Source of the DNA: Chlorops oryzae
Lineage: Eukaryota; Arthropoda; Insecta; Diptera; Chloropidae
Length of the DNA: 64,000 nt
Direction of reading: 5' to 3'
Assembly (NCBI GenBank): GCA_020466095.1
Contig: CM035808.1
Location: forward strand, 29,524,959-29,588,958
Shown: positions 49,917-62,879 of the stretch, in pieces
Numbering within the stretch: position 1 is the stretch's first letter
Layout: every line of letters begins with the position of its first letter
The notes under the pieces: model-generated
Database searches by the model: none
Told to the model about the DNA's origin: nothing
The model's input: only the letters and a program-made list of their open reading frames with translations
Translations under genes and position numbers: made by a program

Positions 49917-51337
49917 CATGCGAAAAAATTCGATTTTCACGGAATCCTTTCTTTGGCGTATTCTCAGACATATTGATTGACAATATGCAAAAAAAAAATC
50001 GATTGTTTGAGTAGAGTAGAGGACCCCCTTAAGGGAAGATCCCTTTTGTTGGATATGTTCTAGAGCTGCAATAATTTTTGCGAATTTATTTATTCAATCT
50101 CTAATGGGTATTTTCTTCTACAGGGTATTGTCGAAACTCGACTTTTAGTTTGCAAAATAATTTTTTCATTTTCGTAACAGAAGAATTCTGTTAAAGCTTT
50201 TTTCCGCCAAAGAAAATAATTTTAGTCTCGATTTTTTGTGCCATTATCAACATAAAGTACATATATAGGTACATTTTTTGCATATGAAATAATAGTGGTA
50301 TTCACACCGATGTCGGTAGTTTGATAACTCGTCGGTCGATATTCTTTTTTAAATGTATTTTGTCTTTGTAATTTGACAAAACCAAAGTCCATATTAATTA
50401 GTATCGACTAACGAATTATTAAACCACGAACATCGGTGTCAAAACCGTTAATAGAAGATAAAAGATTTTTCATAACTTCATTCAAACATAATCGAATTTG
50501 AATTCAAATGAATTTTTCGTTTATGTCACACTGTAACGTTCTTTTAAGCCATGCGCATTTGTCACAAAAAGTCCCAGAGAATGTTAATTTGGTTCAAATG
50601 TGGAAAAAGCTCTCAACATTTCCACTTAAAAGCTAAGGACTCGCGCGAAAATCCGTCAGTCGCATTCTGTTGGTTGACCGGTTACTTTCAAATAATCGAA
50701 GAGCCAAGACAGCCGTTAAATAAAAAATAATAATAAAAAATATTAACTCATAATTGCAGTAAAGTTCAAATATTAACAAAAATTAATTGAAACCAAAAAA
50801 TTAAGTAAGAAACCCTCTGAAAAAATTTATAAAACAAAATATATTCTCTAAACCGAGAAGGAAATATTTTTTTTTTTTCATTTTGAAAACCGAAAAGCCG
50901 TAAAACAATCTTCCGATTTAAAAAGTCAAGATAATTACAGCCTTTCGATAATCGAATTTCGTTTATTATATTTAATGAATGAGTGCAAAATATTTTATTA
51001 ATTTATGGAGTGGTACATTTGATTACGTCTCAGATTTCTAGCCTGCTCAGAATTTAATATTCCCAATAAGCTAATGAAGGGGCTCAAATGTCTGCGGCCC
51101 ATAAATCATTTTATCGCTGTAGATTTTTTTTTTTTTACTTCATAGCTGTGTTAATATAGTTGCGTGAAATATTACTCAATTACTTTTTTACCAAACTAAA
51201 TTATCATTTACCTTTGGCTTATATATTCTCAAGTGAAATGGATTGTTAAAATAGAACTAAAACTTATGGGGCATTTGCATATTTGACAGTTAAAATCGAC
51301 AAAAAATTGACGTGAAATTTTAAAATATTAAATTTAT

Positions 51338-51482
51338 TAGCGATTTTCCCTTAAGCATGAAAAGATCGAAAAAGCAGAAAAATGTAAAATTTTTAATGCA
51401 AAACTTTGTTCGTTAATTTCTAAACCTTCTTGATTTTCGAGTTTTCAAACTTTTCGAGGCAAAAATACGTTTAAGACCCCTA
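51338..51482. mobile_element. copy of the 11127-type MITE with TA ends
   Basis: TA at 51338 and at 51481 enclose GCGATTTTCCCTTAAGC at the left and TACGTTTAAGACCCC at the right, with the same GAAAAGATCGAAAAAGC and TTTTCGAGGCAAAAATACG interior as 11127-11280. Confidence 0.65.
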
Positions 51483-51866
51483 ATTGTTTTGAGAAAGATT
51501 TTCATAAAATCGTCATTTGTGTAAAAGCCTCATTAGGAAAATAGTTGAAAATACGTTTTTGTTTTGAGAATTTGATATGGAAAATATAATTTCAGATATT
51601 GAAGTGACTGATTTATAATTGAGTATAAATTCGAAAGGCTTTCCTCTGGCACTAATATTACTTTTTTGCTTCAATTCTCGTTTAATTTTTTGAATGCAGT
51701 CTCTTATAACATTCTATGCGAAACGTCCCGACGTTCTGTCAAAAGATTGAATTGACATTTAAAATTGTTTGAATTAAAATTTCTAACATCCAAAATAAGT
51801 GCAAAAAGACATTAAAATTAAAAACTTCAATTGATAACAACATTGAGAAAAAACTTCGTCATAAAC

Positions 51867-51881
51867 ATGAAATTGTCATAA
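51867..51881 (+). other. upstream minicistron in the peptidase 5' leader
   Basis: ATG AAA TTG TCA TAA lies about 100 bp upstream of the main ATG 51983. If the leader is transcribed, this four-codon uORF could lower translation of the main frame. Confidence 0.3.
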
Positions 51882-51982
51882 AGAGGAACTCCAAAAAAAA
51901 AAAAAAAAACTCAACACATTTGAAAAAAATCAAAATAAATTGAGCAAACGAAAAAAGAAAACGCCTTTGGTCAATTGAGACA

Positions 51983-52688
51983 ATGTCGCAAAATAACAAG
52001 CCTCCAATTATGAACAACGGCTATTTGCGTGCACAGCCGCAAAATATAATAAACAAGAGCAGCATTGACACCATGAATATAATTAGCAACAAATTACCCG
52101 AAGAGATCGATGATAGCCTAAATACACAGACAAAGCTAGTAGGAGCTGAACCACTGCTTCTGAATGATCCCGACGTCGATTCGAACGAAGCGAATATGAT
52201 GAAGCAGGCAAAGTATCACCAGGCACCGAAACCCGCAGCAGGTGCAACACCAACACAAGCACAAGCACAGATTAAATTACCAACGGTTGTTTTCCTTGGA
52301 AACGATAGCAGTAACAGTGTCAGTGGTGTTGTGGGCAGTGGCGTTGGTGGAAACGTCGGTGGTGGCATCCACACGACCTTGCAATGCAATGCACCGCAAC
52401 CGTATAATGCAACAAGCATACCATTGCAGCCGCAGCTAAGACGAGCCCAAAGCGATTGTCTTATCAAGGAGCCAACTCTGCGACGTCGCCTTGTCGTTTT
52501 GGCCATTGCTTTTACAGTATTAGGCGCTGCGATTGGGGCGCTTATTATCTACTTTGCTGGCTCACAACGTTGTCATTCGCCAATGACTGCAGCCTCCATC
52601 GATGGCAATTACCATCATCATCAGCAGCAGGGGCAGCAAGAAGATATCGAAGAGCAGCAACGTTATCATCACCAGCAAAAGGATGGGG
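51983..52688 (+). CDS. M13 (neprilysin-type) peptidase, first coding exon
   Basis: M13 peptidases are zinc ectoenzymes that cut peptide hormones at the cell surface. This exon gives a long cytoplasmic part (residues 1-169, with Gln/Ala and Gly/Val-rich low-complexity stretches and LRRAQSDCLIKE just before the membrane) and one membrane helix (about 170-192, VVLAIAFTVLGAAIGALIIY). A His/Gln-rich extracellular start follows. That is type II topology, as in the family. The donor GTAAGT at 52689 leaves phase 1. The identification rests on the next exon (62282-62335), which fits in phase and carries a family motif; this exon alone would only be called a type II membrane protein. The in-frame extension past the donor ends in intron and is not coding. 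The rest of the catalytic domain, including the HExxH zinc motif, lies outside the window. Confidence 0.8.
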
Positions 52689-54506
52689 GTAAGTACGACG
52701 TCAAAATTAAAAAAAAAAAAAATATATTGTTATCAATACTGATAAGGAAAACTCCTACTTGCGGCGTCTGCCATACTATTGCCCGATAACATTTTCGTAT
52801 ATCATTTGTTTTTTTCTCTTTATTATTTATCGAAAAATTCGCTTTATTGATACTCTTCTTAACTCTGCCCATATGGATACAATATACTTATATATAAATA
52901 AATAAATAAATAAAAAGTAGACAATTGATTAAGCATTGAGGTCTACATGCCACGTACGCAGCACTCCATTCAGTTCCATGTGAAGTGGAAATTACAAAAC
53001 CGAAGTCCTCAAATGCCCGTTTTAATCGCCAGCCAGCCTTAAATGTTTTCCATAAATTCATTTCGCAAAAGTAAAATAAATAATAAAAAAAAAAAATATG
53101 TACTGGTATCCATTTCCTTAGCAATGGCCTGTCCTGCTTTATTGCTATTTAATGGTATATCATCATTTTGTCGTTTATATCGATACCTTACCACTTTTTT
53201 TTATGAATTATTTATTGAGCATAGGTTAATGGCATATGCGAAATCAACGGGAAAAAAATAAGGAAAAAGAATTCTTTCTCTGCATTCGGGTCAACATGAA
53301 TTCATGCAGTCTTCGCGTTCACAATCGGGCCCTTCGAAATCGCTTTGAGCTCAATTTATTGTAATTGCATTCCATTAAACCATGAGCATATGTGCATATG
53401 ACAACGATTATATATTCAAGCGGATAACAAGAGTGGGTTCCACCAATCTCATAGGAAGTATTCAAAATCTGACTCACACATGCAAAAAAAAAAAAAAAAA
53501 ACAGAATAAAGAAAACAAAATCTAGAAATACATACATCCGGAAATGAAAGAATGAAATTTTTAAAATCGAAAAATGTCCTTTTTAACTGTTATTATACGG
53601 GCTCATAAGACCCGTTTTAAATGATGCCCTCCGACAAATGGAAATTTTTATGCTTCTCTGACAAAGTTATCCATTTTTATATTTAAGTTTCCTTTGGATG
53701 TCCTTTGCTATGACAATCTATAAAAAAATATTAAGATTGCACATGTTCTTATGAAGTCAAAAGGAATGCCACATTTTTCCACTTTAACACATTCCAAAAA
53801 ATTTCTTTTACATAAAAATTGATTTTATTTAATGGAAAATGTGCTGGTAGGAGTCCAAATTCTTCCAAGATTCTTTTCTAATTGTGTAATTTTTGAGAGA
53901 CTTCGAGGAAATTTTTCTTGCTTTTTTTTGGCGATTAAGGACACCATGACTTTTCACCGCATAATGATCGCCATTTGATAATAAAGTGTGCGATCAAACT
54001 AAATTTTTAGTGGCATTTTATTGGTTGAACTAACCTCGATAACATACAAAATCGGGGATAAAATGATACAGAATATTTTCACTTAAAATTATTACTCATC
54101 TGTGGGAGCTTTGATGGTGCCGTCGTATCTATAACAGATTCCTAAAATCGATTTTTGCTACAAAGGACCTACATCATCCCACTGACCCAACGCCCTTTGG
54201 AGATAGCACTAGAACCATGGGGCTGAATCAGAAATTCAAGCAAATCACATACACAACGCAGTTTTACCTTGAAGCTGAACAGAAATTTTATACGACTTAA
54301 GTCCATTTCTTAGGAAAAATGCATTTATATTGAAAATTTGCTATTTGAGTAGAGTACTTCCATTTAAAAATGAAATTGAAATCGAAAGCACAATCCTGTT
54401 GTTCTGACAGTACCGTTGCACAACGACTTAAATTCACATTTCCCGGGAAAAACGACTTATGTCTGTGTGTGAGCATTTTCATAGGAAAAACTACAATTAA
54501 TAACTA

Positions 54507-54963
54507 TCCCCAGGAAACATTTTCTATCGCCACGGCGATGTTTGGCTCGACCGCAACCGTTGCTTTAATATCGCGGAACAGTGAAGCTTGTCAGGCAGTT
54601 GTCCGGTCGCCCGACACTGTTTTGGAAGAGCAATGGGCGATACATTAAAAACATCGCGGAATGGTCAAATAAACGATGTTTCAGCAAAGAATAATACATA
54701 TATTATGTAGCTAACTATCAAAATTTATTTTTGGTCGAAAAACAAATTCAAGGACTACTTCATTTAATAAAGCAATAGCAACAATATCACAAGGTATGTA
54801 TATATTAGAAAAACATCGTAAAAACCTCTTCCAAACGTGACTTGGGCAATGCTCGTCTGGAAGATGAATACGCAATGTTTTGCGGATTGCTCGCGAAATG
54901 TTCGTCAAAGCAATATATTATTGGCGAACGTTCGCTAAAGCATAGGCTAAATGTTTGCTGGGT
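54507..54963. mobile_element. possible MITE with CCCAG(G/C)AAACATTT ends
   Basis: CCCCAGGAAACATTT at about 54509 is mirrored by AAATGTTTGCTGGG ending near 54962. The interior is non-coding, with CGATGTTT/AACATCG words in both orientations. No target duplication was confirmed. Confidence 0.5.
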
Positions 54964-55155
54964 CGGCATTGCGTCAATTAGCGAATGTATTTTCATACAT
55001 TAAGGCTCTTAGTTTGCAACCCAGTTTAAACATTTTCAAGGTAAAAACTTTCAAAAGATATTTTTCAGCAGAATTGCAAAACAGGTTTATAAAATTTCAT
55101 ATGAAAAATTCAAATATGTATATCAAAGGATTGAGTTACACTGGCATGAAGAGTT

Positions 55156-55303
55156 GGGGGCTACCTGCAGCTCTGTCAGAAATGAAAAACTTCATATAAA
55201 AAAAAAACGCTTCAGAAATTAATCAGAAATTTTCTAAAGAATTTTTTTAATATGAAGTTTTTTATTTCTGTTTCATTTCTGACATAACTGGAGATAGCCC
55301 CTT
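55156..55303. mobile_element. palindromic MITE
   Basis: GGGGCTACCTGCAGCTCTGT then CAGAAATGAAA at the left is mirrored by TTTCATTTCTGACATAACTG then GAGATAGCCCC at the right; the inner halves (AAAAACTTCATAT / ATATGAAGTTTTTT) pair too. The whole 148 bp can fold into one hairpin. Confidence 0.75.
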
Positions 55304-55800
55304 AGGGAATATATTTAAAAATTTAAGCTTTCTAAGTTCTTAAATCGAGTTGAAGACTACAACTAAAATTTATACAAAATACTTTAAACTGTGCCTGGTT
55401 AAATTAAACAGATTTCTCTTCTTATTTTATTGTCTTAGCTTAAATATTTCTACATTTAAAATCGATTTTGCTCGTAAAACAGAAAAGTTGCAATTAAGTC
55501 GTTTTCCCGGTCAACCACAGTACATATATATGTACTACCCTGCGTATGAGTAACGCTTTGCGAACAGATTACGTCCCTAACGATCTCACCGATTGCAGTG
55601 CACTTTACTTCTTATGTTTAAAAGGATCACTTTTCGAGATTATTTTTGTAACTTTTTAATTTATCTAAAAAAAAATTTAAATATTTTATATAATTTTCAT
55701 CCCAACGTATCTTTGATCTGTGCCGATATCTTCAGGGGAGGGGCCCAATTCTTTGTTCAATTCTGCAAATGGTTTGGAAATCTAGAAACAACAAATTTTG

Positions 55801-56145
55801 CAGTCGAATCTGGATAGAAATATTCCCTGAAATAATGAACAGCTGCAAATAGTGATTGCTTTTTTGTTGCAGGGAATTTTCTAAATAATCAGGCCTTTAG
55901 AGAGGGTGTGGAAAATGGGGAAAAATCCCCGGGCCCGGGCTTTTTGAAGGGGCCCACAATTGGAATCGGACTTTTTATTTTGGTCGCACATTTTTGTGAG
56001 GGGACCCCGAAAAAAAATCCCCGGTTCCAATTGCTCTCTACGGGCCTGTAAGTAATGAACAAAACATTCAATCACGCTAATACGAACAATCTGGATACAA
56101 TGAACAAGACATGCAAAAATTAATTCACTATATCCAGATTCGACT
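55801..56145. mobile_element. pogo-like element split by a hAT-like insertion
   Basis: CAGTCGAATCTGGATAGA at the left and TATATCCAGATTCGACTA at the right are near-inverse ends of the pogo/Tigger style. The interior repeats AATGAACA words. A second element sits inside at 55890-56048. Confidence 0.7.
55882..56056. mobile_element. nested hAT-like MITE
   Basis: TAAATAAT (55882-55889) and TAAGTAAT (56049-56056), 7 of 8 matching, flank a 159-bp element that starts CAGGCCTTTAGAGAG and ends CTCTCTACGGGCCTG. It lies within the pogo-like element, so it inserted later. Confidence 0.8.
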
Positions 56146-59100
56146 ATATCTCTTTGGGCATCACTTACACTTTGCATTCGCCAAAATGTATGTACTTCAA
56201 ATTTATTTTTGACTAATTTTCAACCCCTTTTTCCAACTGTCCAGACTTTTAGTTTTGAGATCTCGAAAAATTTTTCAAATTTATAGTATTTTTAAACTCA
56301 GAAACTTGAAGGCTTCAAAAAATATTTGGTCGGATTTTTTTTTTAGAAATATAATTAAATTTTTATCAGTTTTGTCGCGAGGGGAGAGGAAGGGGGCCAT
56401 CGAATTCAGGTGATGCTTCATTGCAACCCCCTCAATACCGACATTGCGGTAGGTAAGAAAAAGGAAACCCCATCGCCCTAGGCTTATTCAATTCAAATTT
56501 CACAAGAACATTTTTATAAATGATTGTAATAGAGGCAAATTTTATTCGTATCAAAAAAATCAATATTTTTTACATTTAATTAAAACTTTTAAAAAAACAT
56601 CTAGAACCCTTTCTCCATAGTGGGTCCTCAAAATTAATTTTATAGATATAAACTGTTTATTTCTTGTCTTATCTTTTTTATATTTTTACTTATTTTATAT
56701 TTAAATAATTTCTTGTAATTATGCTCAATAGCGCTCAATATTTTACACATCACTCATGTCCAACTTTTTGAATCCAGCTTTGTAAGGAAGACTTTTCCCT
56801 TGTGCTCTATGATGTCAGACCAAACCCTAAATTAATTAAAAAAGTAAATTCAAATAAATTTCAAATAATTGAATAATTTTCATTTCCGTCATATTTACCT
56901 ACCTACTTTCATGACATCTATTGTATAAACTATGTCCATTTAATCAATGCAAAGCTTCATGTCTACAAAGGCATCAAAACTATCGTTATGAAATCCAGAC
57001 TGACATTTCCCATTCAAAATAGCCCAAGGCACACAGCCATCACAAAGTAACAAAGTTAATCGCAAAATGCCATTTAAACTCTCTGCACTCACCGCTGCAC
57101 CGAACTGAATCGCAAGATGTTTTCCTCAATGCGAAACACTGAATCTCGCCTAGCATGCAAACAGACCTCGTTGCGCCAATAATGCAAAAGGAAAAATAAA
57201 AAATAAAAAAAATTAAAATAAAACAAACAAACGTACGTATGATAGGTGCCTCGATTGTGTGTCACCACCTCCGTATCGGCCCAATACGGCAGCGCTCCTT
57301 CCACTGAGCGGCATACCTACCCCTTTAGCTTTGCTATGGACTCGACACAACTGAGAATTTCTCCGAATCGCAGGCCGATTTTTATATACATAACTTCATA
57401 TAGACTAAGGACTCCATCGATAATAAAGAAAATGTGTTTTTTTATTTATGATTGCGGCTTGTTTGCTTATCGATTTTCAATGGAAACGCCATAAGACAAT
57501 AACAAGAAAAACAACGACGAGGAGGAATAAAAAAAAAAAAAACACGTGAGGACACAAGCACGGCAGCGTGACTTGACGACATAGCCGAACGAGAGTCCTT
57601 TTTGCCGCCTGAATGGAAAAGCTCTGAATTAGTGAAACGATAACGCCGATGGATGATGCGTTTAACCAATTTCGCTGACGTGTACCTTGTTCCGTGTGCC
57701 GGCCTTCTACATAGTCGGAACAATTTATTTGAATGAGTTCGATCGGGCGTGCTGTCAGCGCTGCTAAAACCGTTGTCGACGTGTCTATTTCGAAAATACG
57801 AGACCTGTCCGAATTGGCAACATTTCAACATTGGCTGCCTCACCTCAATTGCTGCCAGTTCTTAGGCGACCCACTCTGTACACAAAAATATCGTATAAAT
57901 ATTTATTGACAACAAAGTCGAGCAGGTTTTGCTTGTTCTTCTTGGCTGTCTTGCTGCTCATTCGGCTGAGTCTCGGCTTCCGACACATGTGAATGGCACT
58001 AATCGGTTATGAAGGATATAGCCGGCGACCAAAATGGCTGTGTGAATGAAAGCTTCCGATTACACACACACACACACAACACACACAGCTGAAGTGCCCG
58101 TTCAGCCGTTTGTGTCGAAATTCATTGATAGCTCATTTAAGGCATTGCTCAGCCGGCTAGTTGTTTATTGTGCCATCGTGCTTAGTTCCTGCTGCGATAA
58201 ACGTGCCATTTAATGTGAGCTCATCCGTTGCCTGCTGTGAGCCTACAAAACTAAAAAAAAAAAATTTTGATTAAGTTGTGTGTTAAGTGCTGTCGTCCTC
58301 TTTGAACTCATAAAATGTTTTTACTTTTAGCAAATACTTTCTAAATTTGAACCTTATGAGTTTTTATTCCGTTCGTTTTACCGAGCCTTTTTGGGGTTAA
58401 CGGTGGCAGTTACCATAAAAAAAAAAACGTAGCATACTTTAAGCATCGTCAATTAAATATCCCTGAAGTTATGGGGAGATCAATTTACAAGAAGTGTGTG
58501 TTCCCGGGCTACTCAAATTACTCGGATGGCTTGTGAAACGTGTCAATAAACCTGCAATCAATTAACCGGTAGCACATGTCGGTTGAGAGAATTTTCGGGA
58601 AATTTTGCATCGGAGCACTTTTAATAATTACGAAGAGACCAAAAGAATGAACATTTTGGAAAGCAGAAAAAGTGAAAGTAAGTCACTAGGCGTCTTCTGG
58701 TTTAATTTGAAATTAGGGGTCCCTTGAGGATATTTCGAAGTAAGTGTTGCGGTACGAGGCGGGCCGCGACAGTCCGGAATGGGTATAGCCTCGGGGATAC
58801 AACCGGATCTGCAGGGGCTCCCTGTGGGCCGTCGATCTCAAAGTCCAGACAGCAATCCAGGTCGTTATCACTTTAGTTGCTTTTTACGGCTGACATGAAT
58901 TATATAGAATGGGGCTATTTTACCCCTTCCCAAAGGGGTTGATCAAATCTCTATTTAAAGTACAATCGAAAGCAAATCTTTGAAGAGTGTCCCTATAATG
59001 GAAAGAATAAAGCGATTTACTAATAATTGACAATAAGGATCTACTTTTGAGGTGGCTAGATGTGGAGCTGGCTATCTTTTACTGGCAACACTTTATCTAA

Positions 59101-59639
59101 GAGTAGTGTCCTGCTGTCCGGACCACCAAAATAAGGATATTTGACTCACCTTAAGCTTGTTGGAACAAATTTTTGTCTCAAAAATTACCTAGATTTGAAG
59201 GCCAAATGCCTTATTTTAACACATTATTACCGCCAATCGACTTCCCTTTTATTGCCTAGTTTCGACAAATCGACATCATACGGACGTACTTTTTTCCCAA
59301 TTACATATAAAGTTTAGGTCAACAAAACATTCGACCCTAAAATAGGTAAGAGCTACCCAATTTTCGACCGTTTTTTATTTGGAGCAGGGGTGATTCAAGG
59401 TGCATAAAAAGATATCGTGACATAATAAATTATAATGGTATCAGATTTAATCTCCAAAAACATGCTATAAACATACTTACGCGGCCAACCATATACGGAG
59501 TCTGAAAAGGAGTATAAAAGGACCCCTTTTAAAGCAGCCTGACGAAGTGTTTTTGGAGTGCTCGTAAAAGGACTGCTAACAGAACTCTTCGCCGTAGTGC
59601 TTTTGCCAAGGCCTCAAAAACACCGCCAGGGAGCATTTA

Positions 59640-59790
59640 GATTCATTTTTTCCTAATATATATGTAACTGAAAGAGAGTCCAAACAGACTCTTAAGGAGC
59701 ATTCTAGTCATTGTAAAAGATAAATTTTGAGACCAAAGGACATTTTTCCGATAAGGTTCGTCTAGACTTCTTTAGAACTCTTCAAGTGTT
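59640..59790 (-). repeat. dispersed repeat, inverted relative to 62880-63040
   Basis: The reverse complement of GAGAGTCCAAACAGACTCTT and its surroundings (to GACTAG/CTAGTC and AAAAGCTA-like words) matches 62910-62985 at roughly 90 percent. The two copies lie 3.2 kb apart in opposite orientation. Confidence 0.65.
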
Positions 59791-62281
59791 TAGAGCATTT
59801 AGTCGAAAAATTAGGACCAGTCGGATCCATTTTGGCTAGGTAAAATCCTTCATTTTGAGGTTTGTCGATAAAAAGACATTTTTAGCAAGGGTCTTGAAAT
59901 TAGTGCGAATCTTATTACAGCTTTAACCAGGCTCCATTAATAGAAGTTTAATATTTTTATAGACTTTTAAATATTCAAAGGCATACCTTTAGGAGTTAAA
60001 TTCAAATATTTTCTTAGGTAGGTACTACAAATGATTTTAAACACTCGAAATTTTAAGTTCTCCTTGGAGGATAGAGTTCTGATAGCAATGGAATCTTAAG
60101 GAAAGCAAAATTTAGTGAAATTGGATGTTTTAAATAATTAAAAGGAAAACGTCCTTGAAAACATGGTGCAATGCATACTAAAACGAACATTTCAGACAAG
60201 CATTCAATTGCGGCGCGTCAAAAAAACATTTTTCCATTACCTTTTTTGGTTGTTTTTTTCCAACAATTGCAGCTCGAGTTGGAAAATTGCGTGAGAACGT
60301 GTGAGAGATTTTGCATATGTTTTTGTTTGCGAACGTGTGAAGGACCACATGCCAAATGAGAAGTTGGAACGTGTTTATCGGCAAAATGCAGAGATTTTTC
60401 AAAAAGCAAACAACGTAACGCAACGAAACAGAACGAAACCGAACGCAACGTAATGCATTTATCGAATTTGTGGTCGTATGGTCTATAATATTCAGTGTAT
60501 TCTCATGAACTGCAGCGTTCATTGTATGAGTGAGCGCTTGTTTTCCTTGCCACTGTGTATATGTATGTGTGTACCACCGTTACTTGACATTGAAGGCCAT
60601 GTCGTTGCAGAATGTCTACTCGGCTTCGTGGAACATCAGCGGAAATGGAGATTTTTTTTCGGCCGAAATGACAAAATTGATAAAACGGACAAAATGGCAG
60701 GACTACCGTTCGTTGATAAATAGGATTCGCAGAGCCATTCCATCAATTTTCCACGGAAATTAGAATACGCTCAACAGGAGCAAGCGTTTTCCGGCATTGC
60801 CGGTTGTTTGGAAATAACCACGCTCGACACGTTCGCACCCGAAGGATGTGTCATTCAGCTGCCGTTGTAAGTGCCACCAGTTGCTCATTCGTTTGTCCGG
60901 TGTGCCGTTGTGCATATCCCGCTTTTGCTTTTAGCAATTCATGTCGTGTTTCGTCGTATTTGTTCGAGGCTCATTTAGGAGCGCTATACAAACTGGCATA
61001 CAAATGTCTCGTGTGTGTGCTTGTTTGTAAGTATTCCGGCATATTATTGTGTGTGTGTGTGTGTGACTATGAGTGTGAGTGTGTGTGCTGAGGGAGCCGT
61101 GTCATTTCAATTTTTATGCAACATGTGTCAACGTTGAGCCATCAGCTTTCAACTTTCAGCGCTCGCTGTTCCATGTGCGGCGCGTCTCCGTAACATCGAA
61201 TGGCTTGGATGAATGCGTGCTTCATATACTTGCTAAATTATTGACATGACTGGATCGTAAGGAACGTTCGCATATCAAATACATAGTTTCAAATATAAAA
61301 TGGAATATTTTATTTAGTTATTTTTTATTTAATTTTTTGTTGCAAAATTCTTACTATTTTAATGCAACTTTCATCTTCTTGAGTGGTTTTCAAATTTCGC
61401 TTGCAAATGAGCTTAAGATATCGTATAGTATAAAAGATTAAATTGTCATAAGCAATAGTTTTGCCATTGGACTAGTTGAGCTAGGCTGGATTAGATTGCA
61501 ATATTTGCATTTTTCCCCCCGCCACTTCGAGCACGTAGAACTCGCTTAAGAGAACGATTTTTTTTTTTGCATTTAAAAGGTTTTAAATACTTGTAGAACG
61601 TTATTTAAAATAAAATTTATTCATTTAATTGTAGCTTAAGGTAAAATACATTTCAATAGTAGGTTAAATGTTCCCGAACAAGCATAAATTAAAAAAAAAA
61701 AAATGAGAAAGTGAAAGGACTCAGATCGTGCTAACCCTCGAATCGATATGCCATAGTGAGTCCACCTTAAAGCATTCTACGAAGTCGAGCCTATTTCTTT
61801 TTCCCATAAGAGAGCTACAGGAATCCCTTATCTATGATTGTGGCTATGGAAGGATATCTTTAATTATGCCTGAATGTATGCTCCTCTAGTTCTTAGGCCG
61901 CCATAATATCTATTACGTTTTTCCTCATAGGCGTTTAAACATTGAATGGACTGAGCCCATTTGTATTTCGGACATTACAATGACGTATATAAATCCAATT
62001 ACAACTAAGTTGATTCAGCCAATTGGCAGGCGAATTTGCCAAAGTCTCAGTTTCCGCTTTAACCCGGTAGCGCCTAGCGATATGGCTTCACTAAAAGGTC
62101 CTATTTCTGTCATCTGCAAATCTGAATTAGTTCATATTTTATTTTATTTTTATATTTATTTTTTTTAATTCAGGCGCTACCGGGTTAAAACTATTCGAGC
62201 TTCGTGCACCAGCTCTTTATTCTCAAAGCTTTATTTGTTATTTACTTGAAAATTTATATTGAAAATTTTCCTTTTTTTCAG

Positions 62282-62335
62282 ACTTTCTAACAGTGGTGGA
62301 TAACATTTGCCTTACAGAAGAATGCGTTCGAACAG
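62282..62335 (+). CDS. M13 (neprilysin-type) peptidase, second coding exon
   Basis: A 54-nt exon between a strong acceptor (CCTTTTTTTCAG) and a donor (GTAAGA). With phase 1 carried from 52688 it reads DFLTVVDNICLTEECVRT plus one base. The words ICLTEECVRTA are the hallmark of the start of the M13 ectodomain, where two cysteines just outside the membrane are followed by the catalytic lobe. The exon ends again in phase 1; no following exon was recognised before the window end, so the gene continues to the right. Confidence 0.82.
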
Positions 62336-62879
62336 GTAAGAAAAGTTCTTATTTAGATCAAATTTAAGTTTTAGATAAATTTGGTAAAATTTTCCCATAT
62401 TGATATGTAATTCCTGTTTTACAATACCTCAGCAATTCCTGCTCTGCTATTCCTGAAAATATCCAACACATCCAAACATGTTGAACCAGTTTCAACCAAT
62501 AGCGCTTTTGATTGTAATTGGTCCCATATATTAGAGTGCATTGAATATTTGCAGGACTTGCTGCCCTATTGCAAACCGGATAAAAATTTGTTTTTTCTGA
62601 AATTTATATAAAAAAATTGCTTCGATAAAAAAAATTGTATATATTTTTTTCCGGGTGAAGAAGGTCAAAGTCCATTAGAAAAATGCATTTCGATGTCCTG
62701 GGAAAATGCTGACCACTTATTTTATTTAAGATATACGTATAACTCAATTTAAATACAATCAGTCAGCCAATTAAAAGAGTACGCACGGAGCCTCTAAATA
62801 CTCCTTTCCCGAAGCGCAAATGCTCCTGAAACGGTCTTAATGAGCATTTTTTCTTGAGAAAAGAGCACGAAGCCTTATA

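Larger units (their letters stand above)
46319..51982. other. intergenic / upstream region of the M13 peptidase gene
   Basis: It contains four repeat elements listed separately. The A-rich leader-like stretch at 46965-47097 ends AGAGCT before GTGAGT (47098), and TCAGTCGCATTCTG at about 50658 resembles an arthropod initiator. Either could mark an untranslated first exon of the peptidase gene, but nothing here proves transcription. A CA-rich run lies at 47573-47594. Confidence 0.35.
52689..62281 (+). other. first coding intron of the M13 peptidase gene (9.6 kb)
   Basis: Non-coding sequence rich in repeats: inverted-repeat elements at 54507-54963, 55156-55303 and 55801-56145 (with a nested hAT-like copy), a dispersed repeat at 59640-59790, a CA run at 58062-58087 and a TG run at 61044-61090. 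57240-58250 is locally less AT-rich, without a supported frame. 58740-58870 is a GC-rich patch of unknown origin. Confidence 0.65.

Noticed and set aside
52689..52789. In-frame extension of the M13 exon to a stop at 52789
   Set aside because: A GTAAGT donor at 52689 and a phase-matched exon at 62282 with a family motif show that this is intron.
57442..57843. 133-codon minus-strand open frame
   Set aside because: No signature, no splice or start context, and overlapping frames on the other strand are similar in length; likely chance in a less AT-rich patch.
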